Assembly (NCBI RefSeq): GCF_002902235.1
Contig: NZ_PPRL01000015.1
Span: 1 to 50,503 of the forward strand
Direction of reading: 5' to 3'
DNA length: 50,503 nucleotides
Source: Staphylococcus ureilyticus
GTDB lineage: Bacteria > Bacillota > Bacilli > Staphylococcales > Staphylococcaceae
The notes under the pieces are model-generated. The model was given only the letters and a program-made list of their open reading frames with translations, did no database searches and was not told where the DNA came from. Of this stretch, positions 1 to 9,440 are shown one piece after another (position 1 is the first letter of the stretch; the number at the start of each line of letters is the position of its first letter). A program made the position numbers and the translations under genes.

Positions 1-139
1 ATATTTATGAATTAGTTATCATTTAAATACAAAGATTATTTTAAAAGTATTATTTATTTTATATTCCCTAAAAATTAAAAATAAATAAATAAAAAAACGT
101 TTGTAGGATTGTAGAATAATAAAATATGTGATTAAATTA

Positions 140-154
140 AGAAAACGCTTACAT
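140..154 (-). promoter_or_regulatory. cre site (CcpA operator) in the cstA leader
   Basis: Read on the minus strand, the 15 bases ATGTAAGCGTTTTCT fit the Gram-positive cre consensus WTGNAANCGNWNNCW at every fixed position. The site lies just upstream of the ribosome binding site of the carbon-starvation gene. CcpA bound here would block transcription, as expected for a gene used when preferred sugar is exhausted. The match is seen; binding is inferred. Confidence 0.7.
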
Positions 155-172
155 ATTAAAGGGGGATTTAAA

Positions 173-1633
173 ATGGTAACGTTTATTGTATCTATTATAT
201 TATTAGTTATAGGTTATTTCACTTATGGGAAGTATATTGATAAAATGTTCGGAACGAAACAAGATAGGCCAACGCCGGCATATAATCAACGTGACAATGT
301 TGATTATTTACCTATGAAGACGTCATCAAATTCACTCATTCAGCTATTGAACATTGCAGGTGTAGGTCCGATTTTTGGACCGATTATGGGGGCATTATAT
401 GGACCTGTAGCATTTATATGGATTGTTGTGGGATGTATTTTTGCAGGTGCAGTGCATGATTATTTGACTGGAATGATTTCAATTAGAAACAAAGGGGCAC
501 ACTTACCGGAGCTTGCTGGTAAATTTTTAGGTCAGGTCATGAAACACTTTGTAAATATCTTCTCAATTTTATTATTATTGCTTACTGGTACAGTTTTTGT
601 GACAAGTCCAGCGTTGTTACTACATAATTTATTAGATGGTCGCATTGCATTAGGTATCATTATCTTTGTGATTTTTGTTTATTATATTTTGTCTACAATT
701 TTACCTATAGACAAAATCATTGGACGCATTTATCCAATTTTCGGTGCATTATTACTCATTAGCACAGTAGGTATAGGTTTCCGTCTTATTCAAACAGGTG
801 CACCGATACCTGAAATTAATTTGAAAAATATGCATCCAGACGGTGCTCCCATATTTCCACTACTATTTTTTACAATTACTTGTGGTGCTTTATCTGGTTT
901 TCATGCTACACAAACGCCTATTATTTCGAGAACGACAAACAAAGAGAAAAATGGTCGCTTTATATTCTACGGCATGATGATTGCTGAAGGTATTATAGCT
1001 ATGATTTGGGCTGCTGCAGGCATGAGTTTATTTAATGGATATAGTGGATTAAATGATGTTTTAGCGCGTGGTGAAGCCGCACTTGTTGTAAGTGAAGCAT
1101 CACATCTATTATTAGGTTCTGTGTTTGGAACGATTGCAGTACTGGGTGTTATCATCTTACCAATTACCAGCGGTGATACTTCTTTCCGTAGTGCACGTAT
1201 GATTATAGCTGATTATTTAAATTATGGTCAGCGTAGTATGTTAAAACGAGTGATTGTAGCCGCACCATTATTTATCGTAAGCTTTGGTTTGACTCAGGTA
1301 GATTTTACTATTTTATGGCGCTATTTCTCTTGGGCAAATCAAACTACAGCTGTCGTCGCCTTATGGGTAGGTGCAATGTACTTACTTATTGCGAAAAAGA
1401 ATTTTTGGGTGGCAGCAATTCCGGCAGTCTTTATGACTTGGAATATTTTCACTTATATTTTAAGTCAGAAGATAGGTTTAGGTTTGGATCTTAATTTAAG
1501 TTATATTCTCGCCTTTGTATTCACAATTTTATGGATTGGTTACTTTACTTATCAATATAAAAAAATTACTGCAGGTGCTTCATTTGAACTAGATCATCCT
1601 ATACCGTATCAACAACAACAAACTGTGACGTAA
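173..1633 (+). CDS. cstA: CstA-family carbon starvation transporter
   Basis: This is a 486-residue integral membrane protein of the CstA family, which imports pyruvate or small peptides when carbon is scarce. The family hallmark region is seen at about residues 55-110 (GVGPIFGPIMGALYGP, then a GAVHDYLTG stretch), followed by a long series of hydrophobic segments to the C-terminus. The length is short compared with E. coli CstA (about 700 residues) but usual for the shorter Firmicute members. I start at ATG 173 because GGGGG at 161-165 lies 7 nt upstream; a GTG at 128 would place the cre site inside the gene. It appears monocistronic. Substrate is unproven from sequence. Confidence 0.85.
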   Translation: MVTFIVSIILLVIGYFTYGKYIDKMFGTKQDRPTPAYNQRDNVDYLPMKTSSNSLIQLLNIAGVGPIFGPIMGALYGPVAFIWIVVGCIFAGAVHDYLTGMISIRNKGAHLPELAGKFLGQVMKHFVNIFSILLLLLTGTVFVTSPALLLHNLLDGRIALGIIIFVIFVYYILSTILPIDKIIGRIYPIFGALLLISTVGIGFRLIQTGAPIPEINLKNMHPDGAPIFPLLFFTITCGALSGFHATQTPIISRTTNKEKNGRFIFYGMMIAEGIIAMIWAAAGMSLFNGYSGLNDVLARGEAALVVSEASHLLLGSVFGTIAVLGVIILPITSGDTSFRSARMIIADYLNYGQRSMLKRVIVAAPLFIVSFGLTQVDFTILWRYFSWANQTTAVVALWVGAMYLLIAKKNFWVAAIPAVFMTWNIFTYILSQKIGLGLDLNLSYILAFVFTILWIGYFTYQYKKITAGASFELDHPIPYQQQQTVT

Positions 1634-1702
1634 GTATAAAACGATGATGGATGCTGATTTTTAAAATCAGTGATAAAAGCGAGTTAAAGATGAATGACAA
1701 TA

Positions 1703-1757
1703 ATGAGAGTAAGATACGTAATTAAAACATAATTTAGTTGCGGTCTTACTCTTGTTT
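1703..1757 (+). terminator. Hairpin terminator after cstA
   Basis: Complementary arms AGAGTAAGA and TCTTACTCT enclose about 30 nt and are followed by a short T-rich stretch. The loop is long, so termination strength is uncertain. Confidence 0.5.
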
Positions 1758-1901
1758 TACGTAAGACTAAGGGATGTCTAATAAATACTGTAATAGCAGC
1801 ATGACAAAAAGTTTTTACATAATTAAATGTGCGTATGTCAATATAATTTGGTAGTCTAAATTAGAAACACACTATAGTCTCAAGTTAAAGGAGCTTGGCA
1901 A

Positions 1902-2468
1902 ATGAACATAGGTAATCAAATTCAATTTTTTAGACAGCGCGATCATTTATCACAAGAAGATTTAGCCGCAAAATTGTATGTTTCACGACAAACAATTTCA
2001 AATTGGGAAAATGATAAAAGTTATCCAGATATACATAATTTGTTAATGCTTAGTTCTTTGTTTCAAGTTTCTTTAGATAACTTAGTTAAAGGAGACATAG
2101 AGATTATGGAACAAAAGTTAAAACATAGCAAATTTAATTTATGGAGTCATTTAATGATTTGGCCTATGTTATTATCCGCAATCTTAGCAGGTCCAACCCT
2201 CTACTATTGGACGCCATTATGGATTATAGCTGAAACTATACTTTTAGCGACAATGATTATTTCATCATTTAAAGTAGAATCATTAAAAAAATCGTATAGA
2301 ATACAAACGTATGATAGGATAGTTGCTTTTATGCATGGAAAAGACCCTAATGATATCTATAGTAGTAAATTACGTAATACCGTAACTTTTATGTATAGTT
2401 TTATACTTTGTGTTGGGTTGTTTATAATACTTGTGCTATTAAGTATGTATTTTTTTGATGTATTGTAA
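1902..2468 (+). CDS. Xre-family regulator with membrane domain
   Basis: This 188-residue protein begins with a Cro/CI-type helix-turn-helix (residues about 5-60, with the typical LAAKLYVSRQTISNWENDKS recognition region). The remainder has three hydrophobic segments at roughly residues 85-100, 105-120 and 160-185. It is therefore a membrane-tethered DNA-binding protein, a common Firmicute type whose signal is usually unknown. ATG follows AAAGGAG at good spacing. It stands alone between cstA and glpT, with its own terminator. No target site could be identified; autoregulation or control of a neighbour is possible but unproven. Confidence 0.8.
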   Translation: MNIGNQIQFFRQRDHLSQEDLAAKLYVSRQTISNWENDKSYPDIHNLLMLSSLFQVSLDNLVKGDIEIMEQKLKHSKFNLWSHLMIWPMLLSAILAGPTLYYWTPLWIIAETILLATMIISSFKVESLKKSYRIQTYDRIVAFMHGKDPNDIYSSKLRNTVTFMYSFILCVGLFIILVLLSMYFFDVL

Positions 2469-2480
2469 TAGTTATTTTTC

Positions 2481-2528
2481 GTAACGCCTTGTAGTTAAAG
2501 ATTTATTATAACTACGGGGTGTTTTATT
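2481..2528 (+). terminator. Rho-independent terminator after the Xre gene
   Basis: The arms around TTGTAGTTA and TAACTACGG pair, extended by G-U pairs to the flanking CGCC/GGTG, and are followed by TTTTATTTATT. Confidence 0.75.
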
Positions 2529-2707
2529 TATTAAATATATGATTTTTTCAATCGTATACACTACGCATGAGCAAATATTATTTCTTATAGAATAATATTC
2601 AAATTTTAATAATAGTATTGCTTTACCACCCGGGAAATATTAATATTAAGTAAATAATTTGTAAATAAAATATTAAGAAAAATGATTGCTAATTTAGGGG
2701 TGATTGT

Positions 2708-4066
2708 ATGTTTCGTTTTTTAAAACCGGCAAAGCATGTGGATCCTTTACCATCTGATAAGGTAGATGATACATATAAAAAATTACGATTACAGGTTTTT
2801 TTAGGTATTTTTATCGGTTATGCAGGTTACTATTTGTTGAGAAAAAACTTTTCATTAGCGATGCCTTCTTTAATTGAAGATGGTTTCAGTAAAGGGGAAC
2901 TTGGTATCGCACTTTCAGCGATTTCAATCGCTTATGGTTTTAGTAAATTTGTAATGGGCACCGTAAGTGATCGCAGTAATGCACGTGTATTTTTAACATT
3001 AGGTTTGTTACTGACAGCAATTGTTAATTTATTGCTAGGATTCGTACCATTCTTTACTTCTAGTATTACAATCATGTTTATTATGTTATTTCTAAATGGA
3101 TGGTTTCAAGGTATGGGATGGCCGCCATCAGGTCGTGTACTCGTACATTGGTTTAGTGTAAGTGAGCGTGGTAGTAAAACGTCTATTTGGAACGTAGCGC
3201 ATAATGTTGGAGGAGGTCTAATGGCACCGATTGCAACATGGGGCATTTCTATGACTGCGCTTTATAATTTTGGTTATTTAAGAGGATTTGAAGGCGTTTT
3301 TATTTATCCAGGATTATTGGCGATTGTTATTGCAATTATTGCATATTTTTTGATCAGAGATACTCCTCAATCACAAGGCTTACCACCTATTGAACGTTTT
3401 AACAAAGATTATTCAACGACGACGCATGAAACACTTGAAACAGAGTTAACAACAAAAGAGATATTGTTTAAATATGTATTAAATAACAAGTGGGTGTGGG
3501 CGATTGCCTTTGCTAATATTTTTGTCTATTTTGTGCGTTATGGTGTACTAGATTGGGCACCTACTTATTTAAGTGAAGAGAAACAATTTAATTTAAACGA
3601 ATCAGGGTGGGCTTATTTTCTTTATGAATGGGCTGGCATTCCAGGAACACTATTGTGTGGCTATATTTCCGATAAAGTATTTAAAGGGCGTCGTGGTCCA
3701 GCAGGTTTCTTCTTTATGCTAGGCGTTACAATCTTTGTATTGATTTATTGGTTGAATCCACCAGGTCATGCATGGTTAGATAATTTATCATTAATTGCAA
3801 TAGGATTTTTAATCTATGGACCAGTGATGTTAATTGGTTTACAAGCTTTAGATTATGTACCTAAAAAGGCAGCAGGAACAGCTGCCGGTCTAACAGGCTT
3901 ATTTGGTTACTTATTTGGAGCTGTGATGGCAAACATTGTTTTAGGTTTTGTCGTACAACATTTTGGATGGGATTTTGGTTTTGTTTTATTAACCATTATT
4001 AGTATTTTAGCGATGTTAAGTTTTATTTTAACTTGGAATAAACGAGGACAAGAACAAGTACATTAA
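2708..4066 (+). CDS. glpT: Glycerol-3-phosphate:phosphate antiporter GlpT
   Basis: This 452-residue major facilitator protein has the same length as E. coli GlpT and shares its diagnostic stretches: the N-terminal FKPA-like start, YYLLRKNFSLAMP (residues 41-53), GWFQGMGWPP (131-140), RDTPQSQGLPPIE (217-229) and VRYGVLDWAPTYL (276-288). The two phosphate-binding arginines of the family correspond to Arg45 and Arg277. It exchanges external glycerol-3-phosphate for inorganic phosphate and, by family knowledge, is also an entry route for fosfomycin. UhpT (hexose phosphate) is the alternative, but the motifs favour GlpT. The start is ATG 2708 after AGGGGTGA. Monocistronic with a strong terminator. 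Confidence 0.9.
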   Translation: MFRFLKPAKHVDPLPSDKVDDTYKKLRLQVFLGIFIGYAGYYLLRKNFSLAMPSLIEDGFSKGELGIALSAISIAYGFSKFVMGTVSDRSNARVFLTLGLLLTAIVNLLLGFVPFFTSSITIMFIMLFLNGWFQGMGWPPSGRVLVHWFSVSERGSKTSIWNVAHNVGGGLMAPIATWGISMTALYNFGYLRGFEGVFIYPGLLAIVIAIIAYFLIRDTPQSQGLPPIERFNKDYSTTTHETLETELTTKEILFKYVLNNKWVWAIAFANIFVYFVRYGVLDWAPTYLSEEKQFNLNESGWAYFLYEWAGIPGTLLCGYISDKVFKGRRGPAGFFFMLGVTIFVLIYWLNPPGHAWLDNLSLIAIGFLIYGPVMLIGLQALDYVPKKAAGTAAGLTGLFGYLFGAVMANIVLGFVVQHFGWDFGFVLLTIISILAMLSFILTWNKRGQEQVH

Positions 4067-4081
4067 AAATAAGCAATATAT

Positions 4082-4136
4082 GGCGCGAGTGTGAGGTCAA
4101 CTGAGTGATATTGACTTCATAGTCGCGCCTATTTTT
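4082..4136 (+). terminator. Strong terminator after glpT
   Basis: GGCGCGA at 4082-4088 pairs with TCGCGCC at 4123-4129. An inner pairing of TGAGGTCAA with TTGACTTCA is also present, and the hairpin is followed by ATTTTTAT. Confidence 0.85.
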
Positions 4137-4140
4137 ATAA

Positions 4141-4476
4141 ACGAAAATCATTTTAGAAATTATTCGTGTAACGGTTAGTTGTTCATATAAGCAATAAACC
4201 ATAGGTATTATTAAAAGAAGAATATTAATAATTGAAATATTATGTTAATAATGGTTATTTAATGAATAATTTATATAAAAATGTGGTAATTAAATAATAA
4301 GTGAGTACACTAAAAATTTTTATGGTATCGATACTTCATTGTTTCAATATAAAATGCGGCTCAATACGTTAGTTATTTCATTAGTAAAATACGCATTAAG
4401 GCACCAAAAATATATTTAAACGAGCAAAATTGCATGTGCTGTTTTGTATCAGTTTAATTAAGAAAGGTGATTGATT
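4141..4476. other. Non-coding gap between glpT and usp
   Basis: This 336-nt A/T-rich gap holds no open reading frame with a usable ribosome binding site. An inverted ATGCG/CGCAT pair about 40 nt apart near 4355-4395 is the only structure noticed. It presumably carries the usp promoter, but no convincing -35/-10 pair could be assigned. Confidence 0.4.
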
Positions 4477-4908
4477 ATGTATAAAAATATTTTACTACCA
4501 TACTCTTTTGATAATGATTTCGATAACATTCCTGAAAACTTAGCAAAATTAGTCGGCGAAGATTCCACTGTAGTTGTTCATAATGTCATGACTGAAAATG
4601 ATCTATTAGCGAGTGTACGTTATGAAAATAAACATAAAGAAGATATCATTAAAGAAAAAGAAGAAGAGCTTTCTCCATTTCTTGAAAAATTAAAAGCACA
4701 AGGTATTAATTATAAAGTCGCTATCGAATTTGGACCTGTAAAAGATACCATACTTGAGAGAATTAGTTTTGGGGATATGGATGTAGGTGATTTTGATTTA
4801 GTAGTAATGAGTAACCATCGCGTGAGTATCGATATCAAACATGTACTTGGAGATGTTACGCATAAAGTTGCTAAAAGAAGTCCTGTACCAGTACTGATAG
4901 TGAAATAA
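4477..4908 (+). CDS. Universal stress protein (UspA family)
   Basis: This 143-residue single-domain Usp protein starts MYKNILLPYSFD, the usual first strand and acidic residue of the fold, and ends DVTHKVAKRSPVPVLIVK, the usual last helix and strand. In ATP-binding members the segment before this helix reads G-x2-G-x9-G-S/T. Here the corresponding stretch is SNHRVS...VLGDV, lacking the first two glycines and having Asp after the last, so nucleotide binding is doubtful. ATG 4477 follows GAAAGGTGA with good spacing; a TTG 6 nt earlier is too close to that site. The role is probably in stress or growth-arrest survival; the partner is unknown. Confidence 0.85.
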   Translation: MYKNILLPYSFDNDFDNIPENLAKLVGEDSTVVVHNVMTENDLLASVRYENKHKEDIIKEKEEELSPFLEKLKAQGINYKVAIEFGPVKDTILERISFGDMDVGDFDLVVMSNHRVSIDIKHVLGDVTHKVAKRSPVPVLIVK

Positions 4909-4982
4909 CATCAAAATTATGTATTGAAATGCTTTTAATGTAGTAACACGCGTTATAATTTCTCAAAAACATCATATTTTTA

Positions 4983-5024
4983 AGACTAGATTGTAATGCT
5001 AAAATTATTTTCTAGTCTTTTGTT
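4983..5024 (+). terminator. Terminator after usp
   Basis: AGACTAGA and TCTAGTCT pair across a 20-nt loop and are followed by TTTTGTTTTG. Confidence 0.75.
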
Positions 5025-5154
5025 TTGAAATTAAAATATGCACAAGTTTATTTTAAAGTAAATGATTTTATCTTTCATAAATATATTTTTAGAAATATTG
5101 AACTTTTAGTTTTAGTTTTGTAACCCTTTGATGACAGCTTTAACCGCATTTTAT

Positions 5155-5192
5155 TATATTAAAACAAGCTTTGCTGCTGTTGTTTTAATATA
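5155..5192. promoter_or_regulatory. Long inverted repeat upstream of the BCCT gene
   Basis: The 12-base arm TATATTAAAACA at 5155-5166 is matched perfectly by TGTTTTAATATA at 5181-5192, with a 14-nt loop. No T-tract follows, so it is unlike a terminator. Located 50 nt before the transporter start, it could be an operator or a leader hairpin. Confidence 0.5.
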
Positions 5193-5242
5193 TAAAGTCT
5201 GTTATTCTGCCTAATGTTCAATTATAAGGGAGGTTACTAATT

Positions 5243-6835
5243 TTGGAAAATAAACAACATAATGCTAATGGGAAGAAACTGTCTTCTGTTTTTACTTATA
5301 GTATTATTATTACCGCAATAGTTGTATTATTGGGTGCAATCTTTCCAACTCAGTTTAATGAAATAGGGACAAATATTACTGGTTGGATTACTGAATACTT
5401 TGGTTGGTATTATATGGTTATTGTAGCACTCATGATATTCTTCTGTGTTTTCTTAATATTTAGTCCAATCGGAAAATTGAAATTGGGAAAACCTGAAGAT
5501 AAACCTGAATTTAACACAATTTCATGGTTTGCGATGCTATTTAGTGCTGGTATGGGAATTGGTTTAGTATTCTGGGGAGCAGCTGAACCAATCAGTCACT
5601 TTGTATCACCACCATCTGGAGAGCCACAGTCAGCACATGCTTATAAAGAAGCTTTAAGAGGCGCATTTATGCAATGGGGCTTCCATGCATGGGCAGTATA
5701 TGGTGTTGTAGCATTAGCGTTAGCTTACTTCCAATTTAGAAAAAATGAACCTGCATTAATTTCAAAAACATTACGTCCAATTTTCGGAAATAAAGTAGAC
5801 GGTCCGCTTGGTACTGTTATTGACGTAGTATCTGTTTTTGCCACAATTGGTGGTGTTGCAGTATCACTAGGTTTAGGCGCTATGCAAATCGCAGGTGGTC
5901 TAAACTACCTATTTGATATTCCGAATAATATTGTGACACAAGGTATTATTATTGTGATTGTTACAATCTTATTCTTAGCGAGTGCTTGGTCAGGTTTAAG
6001 CCGTGGTATCCAATATTTAAGTAACGCTAATATTGGTTTAGCTGGCATAATCTTATTGTTTATTTTTATTGTAGGACCAACTGTTCTTATTTTAAATATG
6101 CTAACAAGTTCAACAGGTGAGTATTTAAATACGTTATTATTTAACATGTTTGATACGGCACCATTAGATCCACAGAAAAATGAATGGATGAAATCGTGGA
6201 CGTTCTTCCAATTAGCTTGGTGGATTAGTTGGAGTCCATTTGTTGGTATATTTATTGCACGTGTATCTAAAGGACGCTCAATTAGAGAGTTCGTATCTGG
6301 AGTTATGTTAGCACCGGTACTTGTAAGTCTAGTTTGGTTTGCAGCATTCGGTGTTCTAGGTATCGAAACTGCGAAAGATAATCCAAAAATATTTGATATG
6401 CCTCCAGAAACTGCATTATTTGGTGTGTTTAATGAAGTACCGTTAGGCTTTGTGCTGTCCATTGTGACATTGCTATTAATAGCAACATTCTTTATTACGT
6501 CAGCCGATTCAGCGACATTCGTATTAGGAATGCAAACAACATTTGGTTCATTAAACCCATCAGCTATGATTAAAGTGGTTTGGGGTATTGCGCAAGCATT
6601 GATTGCATTTATCTTATTATTCTCAGGTGGAGATAATGGATTAAATGCTCTACAAAACATGGCAATCATGACCGCCTTACCATTCTCTATCATCATTCTT
6701 TGTATGATGGTCAGCTTCTATAAAGATGCGAATAAAGAACGTAAATTCTTAGGTTTAACACTATCACCAAACAAACATAGATTAGAAGAATATACGAAAA
6801 TTGCAGAAAATAGAAGCGGCAATAAATCAGAGTAA
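5243..6835 (+). CDS. BCCT-family glycine betaine/choline-type transporter
   Basis: This 530-residue sodium- or proton-coupled uptake protein of the betaine/carnitine/choline transporter family has about 12 membrane segments. The glycine-rich AGMGIGLVFWGAAEP motif (about residues 102-116) and the tryptophan-rich segment AWWISWSPFVG (about 325-335), which forms the aromatic box for trimethylammonium substrates, are both visible. The length and short C-terminal tail resemble OpuD-type glycine betaine carriers, but choline (CudT/BetT-like) cannot be excluded. The start is TTG 5243, chosen because GGGAGG lies 9 nt before it and the protein begins normally. Likely osmoprotectant uptake; monocistronic. 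Confidence 0.88.
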   Translation: MENKQHNANGKKLSSVFTYSIIITAIVVLLGAIFPTQFNEIGTNITGWITEYFGWYYMVIVALMIFFCVFLIFSPIGKLKLGKPEDKPEFNTISWFAMLFSAGMGIGLVFWGAAEPISHFVSPPSGEPQSAHAYKEALRGAFMQWGFHAWAVYGVVALALAYFQFRKNEPALISKTLRPIFGNKVDGPLGTVIDVVSVFATIGGVAVSLGLGAMQIAGGLNYLFDIPNNIVTQGIIIVIVTILFLASAWSGLSRGIQYLSNANIGLAGIILLFIFIVGPTVLILNMLTSSTGEYLNTLLFNMFDTAPLDPQKNEWMKSWTFFQLAWWISWSPFVGIFIARVSKGRSIREFVSGVMLAPVLVSLVWFAAFGVLGIETAKDNPKIFDMPPETALFGVFNEVPLGFVLSIVTLLLIATFFITSADSATFVLGMQTTFGSLNPSAMIKVVWGIAQALIAFILLFSGGDNGLNALQNMAIMTALPFSIIILCMMVSFYKDANKERKFLGLTLSPNKHRLEEYTKIAENRSGNKSE

Positions 6836-6884
6836 TTATTAAATATAAGAAATAACTGGAACATAAATTTCAATCTCAAAATAG

Positions 6885-6922
6885 AGGACTAATTCGTTTT
6901 TCAAACGAATTAGTCCTTTTTG
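6885..6922 (+). terminator. Terminator after the BCCT gene
   Basis: A perfect 15-bp stem, with arms 6885-6899 and 6903-6917 and a TTC loop, is followed by TTTTTG. This is a very strong intrinsic terminator. Confidence 0.9.
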
Positions 6923-6944
6923 TATGAAAAATGTTTTGATTTTG

Positions 6945-7060
6945 TTCGTGCATGCTTGCCTTGGGATATGACTCGAGCCTGTAATCTCTCGCTCATATCA
7001 TTTTCCAGGATTACATTAAAATGCAAAATTGCGACTCAGCAAAACAATCGTTCAAAATGA
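6945..7060. repeat. Structured intergenic element, possible dispersed repeat
   Basis: This stretch is less A/T-rich than its surroundings, codes for nothing, and contains GATATGA (6965-6971) complementary to TCATATC (6993-6999), with a CTCGAGCC/CTCTCGCTC-like interior. It resembles the kind of intergenic repeat found in many copies in staphylococcal genomes. There is one copy only in this window, so the repeat status is a guess from general appearance. Confidence 0.3.
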
Positions 7061-7085
7061 GTAACTAATTGTATAACAACAAAAC

Positions 7086-7124
7086 AAACGTCAACACCTA
7101 TTCATATAATAGGTGTTGACGTTT
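7086..7124 (-). terminator. Terminator of the feo operon (possibly bidirectional)
   Basis: Perfect 15-bp arms 7086-7100 and 7110-7124 (AACGTCAACACC and its complement) lie 160 nt past the last feo gene. On the minus strand they are followed by a T-rich GTTTTGTTGTT stretch. About 160 nt of apparently empty sequence separates it from the small gene. Confidence 0.7.
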
Positions 7125-7283
7125 AGGCTTTATACAAAAATATTAAATACTCATCTTTATAGCTATTTTAAAACGTAGAACTTTTTTATTTTATCTTTGT
7201 GATGTGAATCGAACAGTATAAAAAGATTTTAGCATGCTGTCATTTTTACAAAAATAAATGAATCTATCAAAATTGATTGATCG

Positions 7284-7433
7284 TCATAATGTTTTCTTTC
7301 CTGTACTACATCCACGTTTAGAGCCACAAGAATTACATTTACCTGCTTTGGCTTTCTTGAAAAAGTTGAATAATGTAAAAACAACATAACTAATAATAGC
7401 TAGAAAGATAATTACATTGATAATAATCGTCAT
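7284..7433 (-). CDS. FeoB-associated Cys-rich membrane protein
   Basis: This 49-residue protein has one N-terminal hydrophobic segment (about residues 3-24) followed by FFKKAKAGKCNSCGSKRGCS, containing three cysteines at 33, 36 and 42. This matches the small FeoB-associated Cys-rich family that takes the place of FeoC in Firmicute feo operons, probably assisting or sensing at FeoB. The ATG at 7431-7433 is preceded on the minus strand by AAGGATGTG and lies 12 nt after the feoB stop, so it is co-transcribed. It is short and easily missed. The function is inferred from context and composition; a role in ligating iron by the cysteines is plausible, not shown. Confidence 0.85.
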   Translation of the reverse strand: MTIIINVIIFLAIISYVVFTLFNFFKKAKAGKCNSCGSKRGCSTGKKTL

Positions 7434-7445
7434 TAAATCACATCC

Positions 7446-9440
7446 TTAATAAAATAATAATCCAATTTGATAAAAGACAAATGAAAGTAAATATGCAGTG
7501 ATTAATGGATATGCTACAGCCAATATAGTCCATTTAAGAGAATATGTTTCTTTACGAATGGTCGCGACCGTAGATAAACAAGGAATATATAGCAAGATGA
7601 AAATCATAAACGAATATGCTGATAATGGTGTGAAATGACTTTGTATAATATTTACAAGACCAGCTTCGTCTGATGCATAGATAATTGCCATCGAGCTAAC
7701 GATAACTTCTTTTGCTAAGAATCCAGGTATTAACGTAGCACCCGCCTGCCATGAACCAAAACCTAATGGCGCAACTAATACAGCAAAGAAACTTCCAATT
7801 GAATGTAAAAAGCTATCATTAACATCGACATTGAAACCACCGGGACCGGTATAATTCAATAGCCAAATAATTACTGAACCAGCAAAGATAAATGTTCCTG
7901 CTTTTTTAACAAAACCCTTAGCTTTTTCCCATGTACTTCTCCACAGTGTTTTGACTGAAGGTAATCGGTAAGTAGGTAATTCGACAATAAATACAGAATC
8001 ATCATTTTTTAATACTGTTTTCGTTAGTAATACACTTGTTAATAAAGCGACGACGATACCAAGTACGTATAAACTTAAGACGATGAGCGCCTGATGAGAT
8101 TCAAAAAACACACCTACAAACAGTGCGTAAACGGGTAATCTCGCTGAACAAGACATAAATGGTGCAATCAAAATCGTTGTAAGTCTTTCTTTTTCACTTT
8201 CAATGCTACGCGCCGCCATAATACTTGGCACGTTACAACCAAATCCAATAATCATTGGTATAAAAGATTTACCACTAAGACCAAAGTATTCCATAATACG
8301 ATCCATTAATATTGCAATACGAGACATATAACCAGAGTCTTCTAACAGAGAAATGAAGAAGAAAAGCACCAGTATTTGTGGCACAAATACAAGTACTGCA
8401 CCCACACCAGCAATAATACCGTCATTGATCAAATCTTGTAAAAATGGAACGAGGCCTAACTTATCCATCAGGTTGGATACTGTATCTGTAAAGGTACCGC
8501 CTAAAAATTCATCTAATGCATCGGATATAGGTGTTCCAATCCAAGTGAATGTGACGTGGAAAATAAGCCACATAATGATTAAAAAGATTGGGATACCTAA
8601 ATATTTATTTGTTAAAATACGATCTATACGATGAGTGAAATATTGTCGTTCTTCATCAGGATATTCAACTGTATCTTTTAAAATATTGTCTATATATGTA
8701 TTGCGTGTTGCTTGTATTTCATCTCGTATAGAATTATCTAATTCTTCTGATAAATTTTGACGCAATAATGTTATTTCTTTCAAAACAGCGTCATCTAAAA
8801 AGTCATGAATTTTTGGATTTTCTAATAAAAATTGTATTGAGATAAAACGTGCCAATTGTTTATCAATAGACGTGCTAGATGTTAAATGTGATTCAATTTG
8901 TGATATTGTAGCTTCAATGTGCTTCCCATAATTTAATTTTAATGGTCTATTTTTGGATAAGCCATTGTCTTTCAAAGAATCTAATAATTGATGTGTGCCT
9001 TTTCCATTTCTTGCTATTATAGGTAGTAGTGGCAATTTTAATTTTTTCATAAGTGCTTGCTGGTTGATACGAATACCACGTTTTGTAGCAACATCAACCA
9101 TATTTAATCCAATAATTAAAGGTGCACCTAATTCCATTAGTTGAACTGTAAGCTGCAAATTACGTTTGAGTTGGCTGGCATCTATAATATTAATCATGCC
9201 AGAAAATTGACTATTCAATAAATAATCAGTAACAACCATTTCGTCTTTTGATATAGGTGATAATTCATAAATACCTGGTAAATCAACGAGGTCTCCAATA
9301 TGTTGTTTGAGACGACCTACCTTTTTCTCTACAGTTACACCACTCCAGTTTCCTACATATTCGTATGTGCCAGTCAATGCGTTAAATAATGATGTTTTTC
9401 CAACGTTAGGGTTCCCTAAAATACAATAATTGTTAGTCAT
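7446..9440 (-). CDS. feoB: Ferrous iron transporter B (FeoB)
   Basis: This 664-residue protein has an N-terminal GTPase domain and a C-terminal polytopic membrane domain that carries Fe2+ into the cell. G-protein motifs are seen: G1 GNPNVGKTS (residues 9-17), the G2 region SGVTVEKK, G3 DLPGIYEL and G4 NMVD. A helical linker occupies about 165-275, and membrane segments with the paired Gate repeats follow from about 285. Length is normal for Firmicute FeoB. Its start overlaps the feoA stop by 8 nt, indicating translational coupling. The Fur box upstream of feoA predicts repression by iron. Confidence 0.96.
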   Translation of the reverse strand: MTNNYCILGNPNVGKTSLFNALTGTYEYVGNWSGVTVEKKVGRLKQHIGDLVDLPGIYELSPISKDEMVVTDYLLNSQFSGMINIIDASQLKRNLQLTVQLMELGAPLIIGLNMVDVATKRGIRINQQALMKKLKLPLLPIIARNGKGTHQLLDSLKDNGLSKNRPLKLNYGKHIEATISQIESHLTSSTSIDKQLARFISIQFLLENPKIHDFLDDAVLKEITLLRQNLSEELDNSIRDEIQATRNTYIDNILKDTVEYPDEERQYFTHRIDRILTNKYLGIPIFLIIMWLIFHVTFTWIGTPISDALDEFLGGTFTDTVSNLMDKLGLVPFLQDLINDGIIAGVGAVLVFVPQILVLFFFISLLEDSGYMSRIAILMDRIMEYFGLSGKSFIPMIIGFGCNVPSIMAARSIESEKERLTTILIAPFMSCSARLPVYALFVGVFFESHQALIVLSLYVLGIVVALLTSVLLTKTVLKNDDSVFIVELPTYRLPSVKTLWRSTWEKAKGFVKKAGTFIFAGSVIIWLLNYTGPGGFNVDVNDSFLHSIGSFFAVLVAPLGFGSWQAGATLIPGFLAKEVIVSSMAIIYASDEAGLVNIIQSHFTPLSAYSFMIFILLYIPCLSTVATIRKETYSLKWTILAVAYPLITAYLLSFVFYQIGLLFY

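Noticed and set aside
5905..6696. 263-codon minus-strand frame inside the BCCT gene
   Set aside because: Antisense shadow of a well-supported transporter gene; no ribosome site and no recognisable protein features.
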